A stretch of DNA of 15,835 nt, from positions 1 through 15,835 of the forward strand of contig JAUWHN010000009.1 of NCBI GenBank assembly GCA_030605865.1. The letters run 5' to 3'. This DNA is from Candidatus Portnoyibacteriota bacterium. Its GTDB lineage: Bacteria > Patescibacteriota > Minisyncoccia > RBG-13-40-8-A > JAUWHN01. The notes beneath the pieces were generated by a model. That model was not told where the DNA came from. It made no database searches and worked only from the letters and a program-made list of their open reading frames with translations. A program made the translations under genes and the position numbers. This document shows positions 1 through 6,835 of the stretch, piece after piece (positions within the stretch are counted from its first letter, which is position 1; every line of letters starts with the position of its first letter).

Positions 1-21
1 CATTTTGCATTTTGCATTTTG
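1..21. repeat. Heptanucleotide array CATTTTG (three visible units, cut by window edge)
   Basis: Three exact tandem copies of CATTTTG open the window. They lie in the signal-peptide end of paralog 1. A fourth copy may lie outside, as other arrays here have about four units. Confidence 0.7.
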
Positions 22-862
22 CTCAGCTGCAATTCTCTATCTCGACCCCTCCAGTGCTTCCTATTACCAAGACGATATCTTTATGGTTGAGATTAGATTG
101 GATACCCAGGGGGAAATTATCAATGCAGTAAGGGCAAGCTTAGAATTTCCTCCTGATATTTTGAAAGTTGAGGATTTTAGTAAAGGCAATTCTGTTTTAA
201 CTTTATGGCCGCGAGAGCCAGTTTTTGGACGGGAAATTGGTTTAATTTCTTTTAGTGGAGGAGTGCCGGGAGGCTACTGGGGAAAAGACGGGCTGCTTGG
301 AAAAATAATTTTCCAAGCACACCAAGCATCATTAATAGCGACACAAAGTATTGCTAATATAAAATTCTTGGAAGATTCTACGGTTTTATTGAATGACGGA
401 TTGGGAACAGAGGCGAGCTTGACTACCAAAGGAGCAGTTTTTGAGATTTTGACTGAAGTAGGGGAAAGGAAAAATCCATGGCAGGAGGAAATTGAAAAAG
501 ATGATGTTTTGCCCGAGCCGTTTAAAATATCTCTTAGTCAATCCCCATCAATTTTTGACGGGAAATATTTTATTACTTTTAGTACGGTTGATAAGCAAAC
601 GGGAATTGACCACTACGAAGTTTTAGAATGGAAAAAAGATGGGTGGAAATTGACCACCAGTCCTTATGTTTTAGAAAACCAGGAATTGACCAGCGATATT
701 AAAGTTAAAGCCATAGATAAAGCGGGTAATTATTGGATGGAAACATTGGAAGCGCAGAATAAACCAAAAACAAATTACCTGATTTATGTTGGTTTGGGAA
801 TAATTTTAATGTTGGTTGTAGTAATTTTGTGGTTGATTCTTAGAAAGAAAGTAAAAACATGA
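2..862 (+). CDS. Cohesin-like/Ig membrane-anchored surface protein, paralog 1 (5' end outside window)
   Basis: The frame is open to the window edge, so the true start lies upstream; a TTG at 5 would be the first possible start inside. Numbering from that TTG, residues 1-9 look like the end of a signal peptide. Residues 10-148 form a cohesin-like beta domain: YLDPSS, an LDTQGEIINAV strand, LEFPPDIL, and FLEDSTVLLNDG. A linker (150-170) leads to one Ig-like domain (171-245) with the TGIDHYEV and VKAIDKAGN signatures shared by all five paralogs. A transmembrane helix (about 257-279) and a short basic tail end the protein. It lacks the HPDQxKWY...WYFHL domain of the other four and has about six extra residues near 106-114. 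The role is probably surface display or adhesion; the ligand is unknown. The next gene overlaps by ATGA. Confidence 0.8.
   Translation: MLHFAFCSAAILYLDPSSASYYQDDIFMVEIRLDTQGEIINAVRASLEFPPDILKVEDFSKGNSVLTLWPREPVFGREIGLISFSGGVPGGYWGKDGLLGKIIFQAHQASLIATQSIANIKFLEDSTVLLNDGLGTEASLTTKGAVFEILTEVGERKNPWQEEIEKDDVLPEPFKISLSQSPSIFDGKYFITFSTVDKQTGIDHYEVLEWKKDGWKLTTSPYVLENQELTSDIKVKAIDKAGNYWMETLEAQNKPKTNYLIYVGLGIILMLVVVILWLILRKKVKT
294..319. repeat. Perfect 11-bp inverted repeat inside cohesin-like paralog 1
   Basis: The arms TGCTTGGAAAA (294-304) and TTTTCCAAGCA (309-319) flank a 4-nt loop ATAA. The arm end CCAAGCA recurs at 322-328. Just downstream, the protein has about six more residues than its paralogs. 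Confidence 0.6.
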
Positions 863-2064
863 AAAAACTTTTATTATTTCTACTTATTTTAATATTATCT
901 TTTGCGATTATCCCTACTGCAAACGCGCAAAGTGCGTCTTTGTATCTTTCTCCTTCCCGGGGCAACTTTACTATAGGAAGTACTTTTACGGTTTCAATTT
1001 ATTTAAATACTGAAGGGAATGAGATTAATGTTGTTCAGGCTGATTTGAAATTTCCTCCGGACAAACTTCAGGTTACTTCTCCTACTACCGGCAGTTCTTT
1101 TGTTTCCGAATGGCTGACTCCGCCGAGTTATTCTAATACCCAAGGACTCATAAGTTTTAAAGGAGGGATTTTAGGAGGAATTACTACTTCCAGCGGCCTT
1201 GTTTCTTCAATTACTTTCAGGGCAGTCAGTTCGGGAATAGCCAGAATTAGATTTTTAGAAGGTTCAAGGGTGCTTCTAAATGACGGAAAGGGGACTGATA
1301 TTCTTACTATTAGTGTTGATGGCGAGTACAATATTGTTATTCCTCCACCAGAAGGCCCGAGGGTCTTTTCGTCTACTCATTCCAGTCCTAATATTTGGTA
1401 CTCCGATGCCAACCCGGCTTTTAACTGGGAAAGAGAAATAGGAATAAGCGATTATTCCTGGACATTTGACCAGAATCCCAAAGGAATACCGGATGGCGTT
1501 TCTGAAGGCATGGTAACTTTTACTTCTTTTTCTGATGTTAATGATGGCATTTGGTATTTTCATTTAAGACAGAAGCAAAAAGGGGTTTGGGGAAAAACCA
1601 GTCATGCGGCTGTAAAAATTGATGCTACTTCCCCTAATGATTTTGTTCCAGAAATAGAAACCTATACCCGAATAGTTGGTTACCAGACCGTGGTGTACTT
1701 TGAAACTGATGATAATTTTTCAGGAATGGACCATTATGAGGTTAGTATAATTGATTTAAGCGCTTCTGAACCCACGCCGTCATTTTTCACCGAGCAAGTT
1801 AGTCCCTATAAAGTTCCTGTTAAAAAGGCTGGTAAGTATAATATAATTGTCAGAGCGATTGATAAGGCAGGGAATATTCAAGAAAACGAAGCCAGATTTC
1901 GCATAATGACTCCCTTGATAACTCATATTGAGGGAAAGGGAATAAAAATAAAAGGAACACTTTTGCCTTGGTGGTTGATTTGGGTTTTGATTTTTGTTTC
2001 CCTTGTTGTGTTGGGAATTATAGTTTATTTCTTATATAAAAAATTACTCAAAAGAAATTTATAG
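859..2064 (+). CDS. Cohesin-like/Ig membrane-anchored surface protein, paralog 2
   Basis: The ATG overlaps the previous stop (ATGA), implying translational coupling. Residues 1-23 are a clear signal peptide (MKKLLLFLL... PTANA|QS). Residues 26-160 are a cohesin-like domain with ASLYLSPSRG, VSIYLNTEGNEINVVQ, LKFPPDKL and FLEGSRVLLNDGKGTDIL. Residues 166-256 are an Ig-like domain (THSSPNIWY ... DGIWYFHL ... ID). Residues 258-350 are a second Ig-like domain (FSGMDHYEV, SPYKVP, IVRAIDKAGN). A transmembrane helix spans about 371-393, followed by a short KKLLKRNL tail without coiled coil. By family knowledge, cohesin modules bind dockerins in cellulosomal clostridia, but cohesin-like folds elsewhere have other ligands. 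No dockerin gene is visible here. Export and membrane anchoring are well supported; the function is not known. Confidence 0.85.
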   Translation: MKKLLLFLLILILSFAIIPTANAQSASLYLSPSRGNFTIGSTFTVSIYLNTEGNEINVVQADLKFPPDKLQVTSPTTGSSFVSEWLTPPSYSNTQGLISFKGGILGGITTSSGLVSSITFRAVSSGIARIRFLEGSRVLLNDGKGTDILTISVDGEYNIVIPPPEGPRVFSSTHSSPNIWYSDANPAFNWEREIGISDYSWTFDQNPKGIPDGVSEGMVTFTSFSDVNDGIWYFHLRQKQKGVWGKTSHAAVKIDATSPNDFVPEIETYTRIVGYQTVVYFETDDNFSGMDHYEVSIIDLSASEPTPSFFTEQVSPYKVPVKKAGKYNIIVRAIDKAGNIQENEARFRIMTPLITHIEGKGIKIKGTLLPWWLIWVLIFVSLVVLGIIVYFLYKKLLKRNL

Positions 2065-2068
2065 AAAA

Positions 2069-3439
2069 ATGAAATATAAGGTTTTAACATTGTCTATCAC
2101 ACTAATACTTTCTCTTGCGATTATCCTTCCTGCAAGTGCCCAAAACGAAGGTGCTTCTTTAATCATTTATCCTCAAACCGGGGCTTTTGTTGAAGATAGT
2201 ACTTTTGATGTTTATGTATATTTAAACACAGGAGGAAATTATATTGACGTTATAGAGGTTGATTTGAAGTTTGATCCAAAAGTTCTTTCGGTGGTCAGCC
2301 CTACTAAAGAATTTTCCATAGTTTCAATCTGGACATCTCCGCCAAGCTTCTCCAATACCCAGGGAATAGTTACTTTAAGAGGAAGGTTTCAAGATAAAGG
2401 AATTAGTGTTTCCGAAGGATTGGTTTCTATTGTAATTTTTCGGGCAAAAGCAATAGGGGAAACTACGGTGAGTTTTCTTGATTCCTCTAAAGTTATTTTG
2501 GTTGGAGTTGAAGCAAGGAATATCCTTAATTCAACCAATATAGCTAAATATGATATTTTCCCTTCTCCTCCCAAGGGTCCCCAGATTTTTTCTTCTACTC
2601 ATCCGGATCAGAACAAATGGTATAAAAATAATAGCCCGGCATTTACTTTCAAAAAAACCAGAAAAACACAAGGGTTTAGTTATAGTTTAGATAATGATCC
2701 TTCTGCAGAACCGGACAATATTATTGATACTACTTCTGATTCTTGTTTTTTTGAAGGCATTGAAAGCGGAGTTTGGTATTTTCATTTAAAAGCTAAAGAA
2801 GCAGGGATTTGGGGAGGAGCCAGTCATTTCAGAATGAATGTTGATAATATTTCTCCTTCAGCATTTAAGCCCCAACCCCGGGCTTTTGGGACTACCTTAG
2901 ATAATTATTTACTGCTTCGTTTTGATACTATTGATTTGCTTTCAGGGATTGACCATTATGAAGTAAAGATAGTAGATATGAGTGACCCTAAAAACATTTT
3001 GTATTCTGCATTTACAAAAGTTGAAAGTCCTTATCGATTAGGTGCAGACAGAAAAGGAGTATTTTCAATTATAATAAGGGCGTTTGATAAAGCTGGTAAT
3101 TTCAAAGAGGGAGAGATTGAAATAAGAGTAATTAGTCCGGGCTTGGCCATAATAAATAGTGGCATTTTATTGGGAGGGATTTTTTTTCCTTTCTGGTCAA
3201 TAATTTCAATTTTAGTAATCATCTTATTAATAGTCGGCGGAATTATTATTTGGAGAGTTGAAAGAAGAAGAAATATTGCCAGACGACTGGAAAAAGACAT
3301 AGAAGAGGTTGAGGAGAAATTAGAGGACATTGAGAAATTAGAGGAAAAAACAAAAGAGAAATCAACTGTCCGACAGCGAACACGAGAGGCCTGGAAAAAA
3401 TTAGAAGACAGAATAAGAAACAAAAACATATCTACATGA
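2069..3439 (+). CDS. Cohesin-like/Ig membrane-anchored surface protein, paralog 3, with coiled-coil tail
   Basis: It starts 4 nt after the previous stop. A signal peptide occupies residues 1-24 (cleavage after ASA). A cohesin-like domain covers about 29-163 (VYVYLNTGGNYIDVIEVDLKFDP, SFLDSSKVIL). The first Ig-like domain covers about 170-259 (THPDQNKWYKNNSPAF, GVWYFHLKAKEAGIWGGASHF). The second covers about 262-355 (LSGIDHYEV, SPYRL, IIIRAFDKAGN). A transmembrane helix runs about 373-396. The tail, 397-456, is highly charged (RRLEKDIEEVEEKLEDIEKL) and predicted to form a coiled coil in the cytoplasm, unlike paralogs 1 and 2. In the cohesin domain the NDGKGTD-type loop of its siblings is replaced by VGVEARN, so that surface may bind something different. 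Function unknown; likely a surface receptor or scaffold. Confidence 0.85.
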   Translation: MKYKVLTLSITLILSLAIILPASAQNEGASLIIYPQTGAFVEDSTFDVYVYLNTGGNYIDVIEVDLKFDPKVLSVVSPTKEFSIVSIWTSPPSFSNTQGIVTLRGRFQDKGISVSEGLVSIVIFRAKAIGETTVSFLDSSKVILVGVEARNILNSTNIAKYDIFPSPPKGPQIFSSTHPDQNKWYKNNSPAFTFKKTRKTQGFSYSLDNDPSAEPDNIIDTTSDSCFFEGIESGVWYFHLKAKEAGIWGGASHFRMNVDNISPSAFKPQPRAFGTTLDNYLLLRFDTIDLLSGIDHYEVKIVDMSDPKNILYSAFTKVESPYRLGADRKGVFSIIIRAFDKAGNFKEGEIEIRVISPGLAIINSGILLGGIFFPFWSIISILVIILLIVGGIIIWRVERRRNIARRLEKDIEEVEEKLEDIEKLEEKTKEKSTVRQRTREAWKKLEDRIRNKNIST

Positions 3440-4740
3440 AAAGAATATTTATATTTTCTATTATCTTAATATTTATTTTTGGGTTTATCCCTTCTGTCAA
3501 AGGGCAACAAGATGCTGCTTCGCTTTTTCTTTCGCCATCAAGCGGGACGTTTCACGTGGGGAGCACTTTTGATATTTCCGTGCTTTTAAATACCGGAGGG
3601 AATAATATCAATGCCTTAAGGGCTGATTTGAAATTTGACCCCAAGAAACTACAAGTCGCCAGCCCAACTGCCGGCAGAAGTTTTATTTCGGTTTGGATTT
3701 CCCAGCCAACTTATTCCAATGTTACCGGGAGATTAACTTTTCAGGGAGGCACACCCAGTCCGGGAATTAATACTTCTTCGGGTTTAATTTCTACTATTAC
3801 TTTCAGAGCTATTGCTCCAGGAGCTACAAGTATTTCTATTTTAGAAACATCCAAAGTTCTTTTAGATGATGGAAAAGGAACTGATATTTTAAGCTGGATG
3901 GGACGGGGAATGTATGAGATTAGTTTGCCGCCTCCAGAGGGTCCCAGGGTTTTTTCGCCTACTCATCCTGACCAAAATAAATGGTATAAAAACAATAATC
4001 CCACTTTAAAATGGGAAAAAGAAAAATGGGTAACTGATTTTAGCTATATTATTGATCAAGATTTTGGCGGCGTGCCCGATAGTGTTTCTGAAGACCTCGG
4101 CAATTCAGTTTCTTACGCTGATTTAGAGGATGGTCTCTGGTATTTTCATGTCAAAGCAAAGAAAGGCGGCGTTTGGGGAGGAGTAAGTCATTATATTTTG
4201 AGAATTGATACTACTCCGCCCGCTGCTTTTAGTTTGGACTTTGAGCCGGGTTTAGCCTCGATAATTCTTACTCAACAGCCAATAGTTTCTTTTATAACCA
4301 CCGATGCTCTGTCTGGTCTTGATCATTATGAATTAAAAGCCATAAAACTTAGTAAAACTGAAAGAGAAGAAATAGGATTTTTTGTTGAAGTAACCAGCCC
4401 CTACAGATTATCTTTGGATGCCGGAATTCATAAGGTAGTAGTTAGAGCTTTTGATAAAGCTGGTAATTGGCGCGATTCCACAGAAGCGCTTCGAATCATT
4501 CCTAAAGGAAAATTTGTTATTACTAAAGATGGAATATATTTCTGGTTTGTTTTTCTTCCCTGGTGGTTAATAGCTTTGATTCTTGTTTTATTAATTATTA
4601 TAATTTTAGTCATTATGATTTTATGCCGAAAATATCATTTGCGAGTTTATAAAGAGAGGGAAAAAATAGTTAAGACCAGAGAGAAGACAGAAGAACACAA
4701 AGAGAAAATTAAAAAAAGAATAGAAACTACACGAAAATGA
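3436..4740 (+). CDS. Cohesin-like/Ig membrane-anchored surface protein, paralog 4, with basic cytoplasmic tail
   Basis: The ATGA overlap with paralog 3 supports coupled translation. A signal peptide covers residues 1-23 (IPSVKG|QQ). The cohesin-like domain spans about 27-163 (ASLFLSPSSGTF, VLLNTGGNNINALRADLKFDPKKL, LLDDGKGTDIL). The HPDQ-type Ig-like domain spans 170-258 (THPDQNKWYKNNNPTLKWE, DGLWYFHVKAKKGGVWGG). A second Ig-like domain spans 262-354 (LSGLDHYEL, SPYRLSL, VVVRAFDKAGN). A transmembrane helix runs about 371-397, followed by a roughly 37-residue very basic helical tail (REKIVKTREKTEEHKEKIKK). It is the closest sibling of paralog 2 in the cohesin domain, which points to local tandem duplication. 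The tail could contact a cytoplasmic partner, nucleic acid or the membrane; nothing in the sequence decides this. Confidence 0.85.
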   Translation: MKRIFIFSIILIFIFGFIPSVKGQQDAASLFLSPSSGTFHVGSTFDISVLLNTGGNNINALRADLKFDPKKLQVASPTAGRSFISVWISQPTYSNVTGRLTFQGGTPSPGINTSSGLISTITFRAIAPGATSISILETSKVLLDDGKGTDILSWMGRGMYEISLPPPEGPRVFSPTHPDQNKWYKNNNPTLKWEKEKWVTDFSYIIDQDFGGVPDSVSEDLGNSVSYADLEDGLWYFHVKAKKGGVWGGVSHYILRIDTTPPAAFSLDFEPGLASIILTQQPIVSFITTDALSGLDHYELKAIKLSKTEREEIGFFVEVTSPYRLSLDAGIHKVVVRAFDKAGNWRDSTEALRIIPKGKFVITKDGIYFWFVFLPWWLIALILVLLIIIILVIMILCRKYHLRVYKEREKIVKTREKTEEHKEKIKKRIETTRK

Positions 4741-6455
4741 AGTATAAATTAAAACCCAAAATTTATAAACGAAGCTGGTTTTATGTCAGTTTAGTGTTTT
4801 GTTTTGTGTCGGTTTTATGCTTGCTGCCCTCAGCAGCAGATGCCCATAGTGCTTTTTTGTACCTTAACCCTCTCAAAGAAAGTTTTGATGTGGGAGAGGA
4901 ATTTTCTATTTCTATTAAAATAGGTACTAATTTTTCTATTAATACTGTTAAGACAATTTTGTATTTTCCTCAAGATAAATTATCAATAATAGAAATTTCA
5001 AAACAGGGCTCAATCTTTTCTCTTTGGGCAGAAGAGCCGGAATTTTCTAATGAATTTGGCGAGCTCTCATTTTGTGGAGGAATTCCCCACCCGGGATTTA
5101 TTGGAGATGAAGGCCAGATAATATCTATTAAGTTTTTGGCAGAAGACAGAGGAAGCATTGAACTTGACTGGGGGGAAAGCGCTATATTGGCTAATGATGG
5201 AATGGGGACTAATATTTTTACTCATGCTAAAGAAGGCAAGTATAGTTTAGAAATGTTAGCGCCAATAATCTTGTCTTCTACTCATCCTGACCAAGAAAAG
5301 TGGTATAAGGATAAAAATCCTGAATTTCGCTGGTCTCTCGCTCCCGATATTACTGCCATAAGTTATGTTTTAAATAAAAAAGCTGATTTTAAACCGGATA
5401 AAATTTCTCAGGGAAGAATGAATTCTAAGATTTATCAGGGACTTGATGATGGGGTTTGGTATTTTCATTTAAGGACTAAAGACAGTTCAGGCCCGCCTGC
5501 GAGCGAGGCAGGCTGGAGTTCAACCCGGCATTTTAGGGTTTCTATTGATACTATTCCTCCTAATCCTTTTGAAATCGTGGTTAATAATGAAGGAGACCCC
5601 ACTAATCCCCGACCAATACTTTATTTTGATGTTGATGATGAAATTTCCGGTATAGAATATTATGCAATTGAATTTGAAACCAAGGATAAGGTTATTCTGG
5701 CAAATCCCGGCATTAACCAATATCAGCTGCCTGTTCAGACTCCGGGCACTCACTCAATAATAGTTCAAGCAGTTGATAAGGCTGGCAATGTTAGGACGAA
5801 TATTACCGGAGTAGCCATTCGACCTATTGAAAAACCAAAAATTGTAATTTGGCCAAGAACCTATGTTGCTGGCGAAGAAAAATTTTATACTGAAGGAACG
5901 GCCCTTCCCAAGAATGAAATTATGATTTTTTTGGAAAAGGATGATAATATAGAAAGATTATGGGATATCAGGGCTGATGATAAGGGAGAGTGGGTATTTT
6001 CTACAATAGAGCTTTTAGAAACGGGAATTTATTATTTATTTGCCAAAGCTAAAGATGAAAGAGGGGCAATGAGTGAATTCTCTCCCAAGCAGGAAGTAGA
6101 AGTTACTTTCAGCGGTATAGCTTTAGGAAGTTTATTAATTACCTTTAAAAACCTAACCTCGTTTTTGGCTATTCTTTTGTTGCTCTTAGTTGTTTTAGCT
6201 ATTTATTTTGTAAAGAAAAATTTAAGCACTAAAAAAACACTTAACAGAGAAACAAAAGAAGCAGAGGAAAGTTTGCACAGGGGATTTAATGAATTAAGAA
6301 GGGATATTGAGAGAGAAATTGAAGGCTTAGAAATAGTTAAATCAAAAAGAGAATTGGGGGAGAAAGAAAAAGAAATTATCAAAAATCTTAGAGAAGATTT
6401 GAAGGAGGTAGAAAAGTATATAGGCAAGGAAATCAAAGATATTTACTCAATTTAA
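4737..6455 (+). CDS. Cohesin-like/multi-Ig membrane-anchored surface protein, paralog 5, with long coiled coil
   Basis: ATGA overlap with paralog 4. It is the longest member (572 aa). A signal peptide with a basic n-region covers 1-36 (ADA|HS). The cohesin-like domain spans about 38-172, and the HPDQ Ig-like domain 178-271 (STHPDQEKWYKDKNPEF, DDGVWYFHLRTKD). A second Ig-like domain spans 273-362 (ISGIEYYAIEF, IIVQAVDKAGN). A third bacterial Ig-like domain, unique to this paralog, covers about 365-456 (EGTALPKNEIMIFL, DDKGEWVFSTIELLETGIYYLFAKAKDE, split here only by description). The transmembrane helix is about 474-492. A long charged coiled coil, 500-568, ends the protein. Residues 253-259 (PPASEAG) are encoded by a palindromic repeat and are absent from paralogs 2-4, so they look like an in-frame insertion. 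This is the last gene of the surface array. Confidence 0.85.
   Translation: MKYKLKPKIYKRSWFYVSLVFCFVSVLCLLPSAADAHSAFLYLNPLKESFDVGEEFSISIKIGTNFSINTVKTILYFPQDKLSIIEISKQGSIFSLWAEEPEFSNEFGELSFCGGIPHPGFIGDEGQIISIKFLAEDRGSIELDWGESAILANDGMGTNIFTHAKEGKYSLEMLAPIILSSTHPDQEKWYKDKNPEFRWSLAPDITAISYVLNKKADFKPDKISQGRMNSKIYQGLDDGVWYFHLRTKDSSGPPASEAGWSSTRHFRVSIDTIPPNPFEIVVNNEGDPTNPRPILYFDVDDEISGIEYYAIEFETKDKVILANPGINQYQLPVQTPGTHSIIVQAVDKAGNVRTNITGVAIRPIEKPKIVIWPRTYVAGEEKFYTEGTALPKNEIMIFLEKDDNIERLWDIRADDKGEWVFSTIELLETGIYYLFAKAKDERGAMSEFSPKQEVEVTFSGIALGSLLITFKNLTSFLAILLLLLVVLAIYFVKKNLSTKKTLNRETKEAEESLHRGFNELRRDIEREIEGLEIVKSKRELGEKEKEIIKNLREDLKEVEKYIGKEIKDIYSI
5493..5513. repeat. Palindromic in-frame insertion inside cohesin-like paralog 5
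   Basis: GCCTGC (5495-5500) and GCAGGC (5508-5513) form a hairpin around GAGCGAG. The 21-nt segment encodes PPASEAG. The three comparable paralogs in this window lack exactly these seven residues, and GGC borders the segment on its left and ends it on the right. The segment is much more GC-rich than its surroundings. Confidence 0.85.
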
Positions 6456-6470
6456 TTTCTATATTAGAAT
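6442..6470 (+). promoter_or_regulatory. Possible sigma-70-type promoter for the ATP-cone/secretion-ATPase/pcm/murC operon
   Basis: TTTACT (6442-6447) and TAGAAT (6465-6470) are separated by 17 nt and match the -35 and -10 consensus at 4/6 and 5/6 positions. The site straddles the end of paralog 5 and precedes the 84-nt gap before the next gene. AT-rich sequence gives many chance matches, so this remains tentative. No Shine-Dalgarno site is visible before the ATG at 6540. Confidence 0.35.
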
Positions 6471-6539
6471 AAAAACACAGGTTAAGAGAAAGGTCGACCC
6501 ATTCGATAATTAATCAAAGTATTTTTATTAGATACTATT

Positions 6540-6827
6540 ATGGCTAAATTTGTTGTAAAAAGAAACGGAGCAAAAGAGCCTTTTGATGTGGAAAAACTTA
6601 GGGGCTCAATTAGAGTTAATGCCCAGGAGGCTATTTTGTCAGAATCAGAGGACCGAATAAATAATTTAGTAGACTTGATTTCAAGCGTAATATTGCGAGA
6701 CTTAGAAAGAAAAAAAGAGGTAACTACGGCAGAGCTTAAAGAAAAAATTCTTAGTGAATTAGATACTATTGACCCTACTGTTGCTGAAGCTTGGAGGAAA
6801 TACGATAGGAAAAAAGGCAAGGTCTAA
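6540..6827 (+). CDS. Stand-alone ATP-cone domain protein
   Basis: The 95-residue protein opens with KFVVKRNGAKEPFDVEKL, followed by GSIRVNAQEA. This is the signature start of the ATP-cone domain, the nucleotide-binding regulatory module found at the N terminus of class I and III ribonucleotide reductases and in the repressor NrdR. The ATP-cone fills the whole protein. There is no N-terminal zinc ribbon (four Cys), so it is not NrdR, and no reductase catalytic domain. It probably senses ATP/dATP or acts as a partner for another protein. It sits 8 nt upstream of the secretion-type ATPase and may be co-transcribed with it, but no functional link is shown by the sequence. The family call is firm; the role is unknown. 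Confidence 0.8.
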   Translation: MAKFVVKRNGAKEPFDVEKLRGSIRVNAQEAILSESEDRINNLVDLISSVILRDLERKKEVTTAELKEKILSELDTIDPTVAEAWRKYDRKKGKV

Positions 6828-6835
6828 TTGTAACT

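Noticed and set aside
2868..2887. AAGCCC...GGGCTT hairpin in cohesin-like paralog 3
   Set aside because: The stem is short and the protein length at this point matches the paralogs, so no insertion is indicated.
6492..6499. GGTCGACC palindrome in the gap before the ATP-cone gene
   Set aside because: At eight bases it is too short to call an operator or repeat without further copies.
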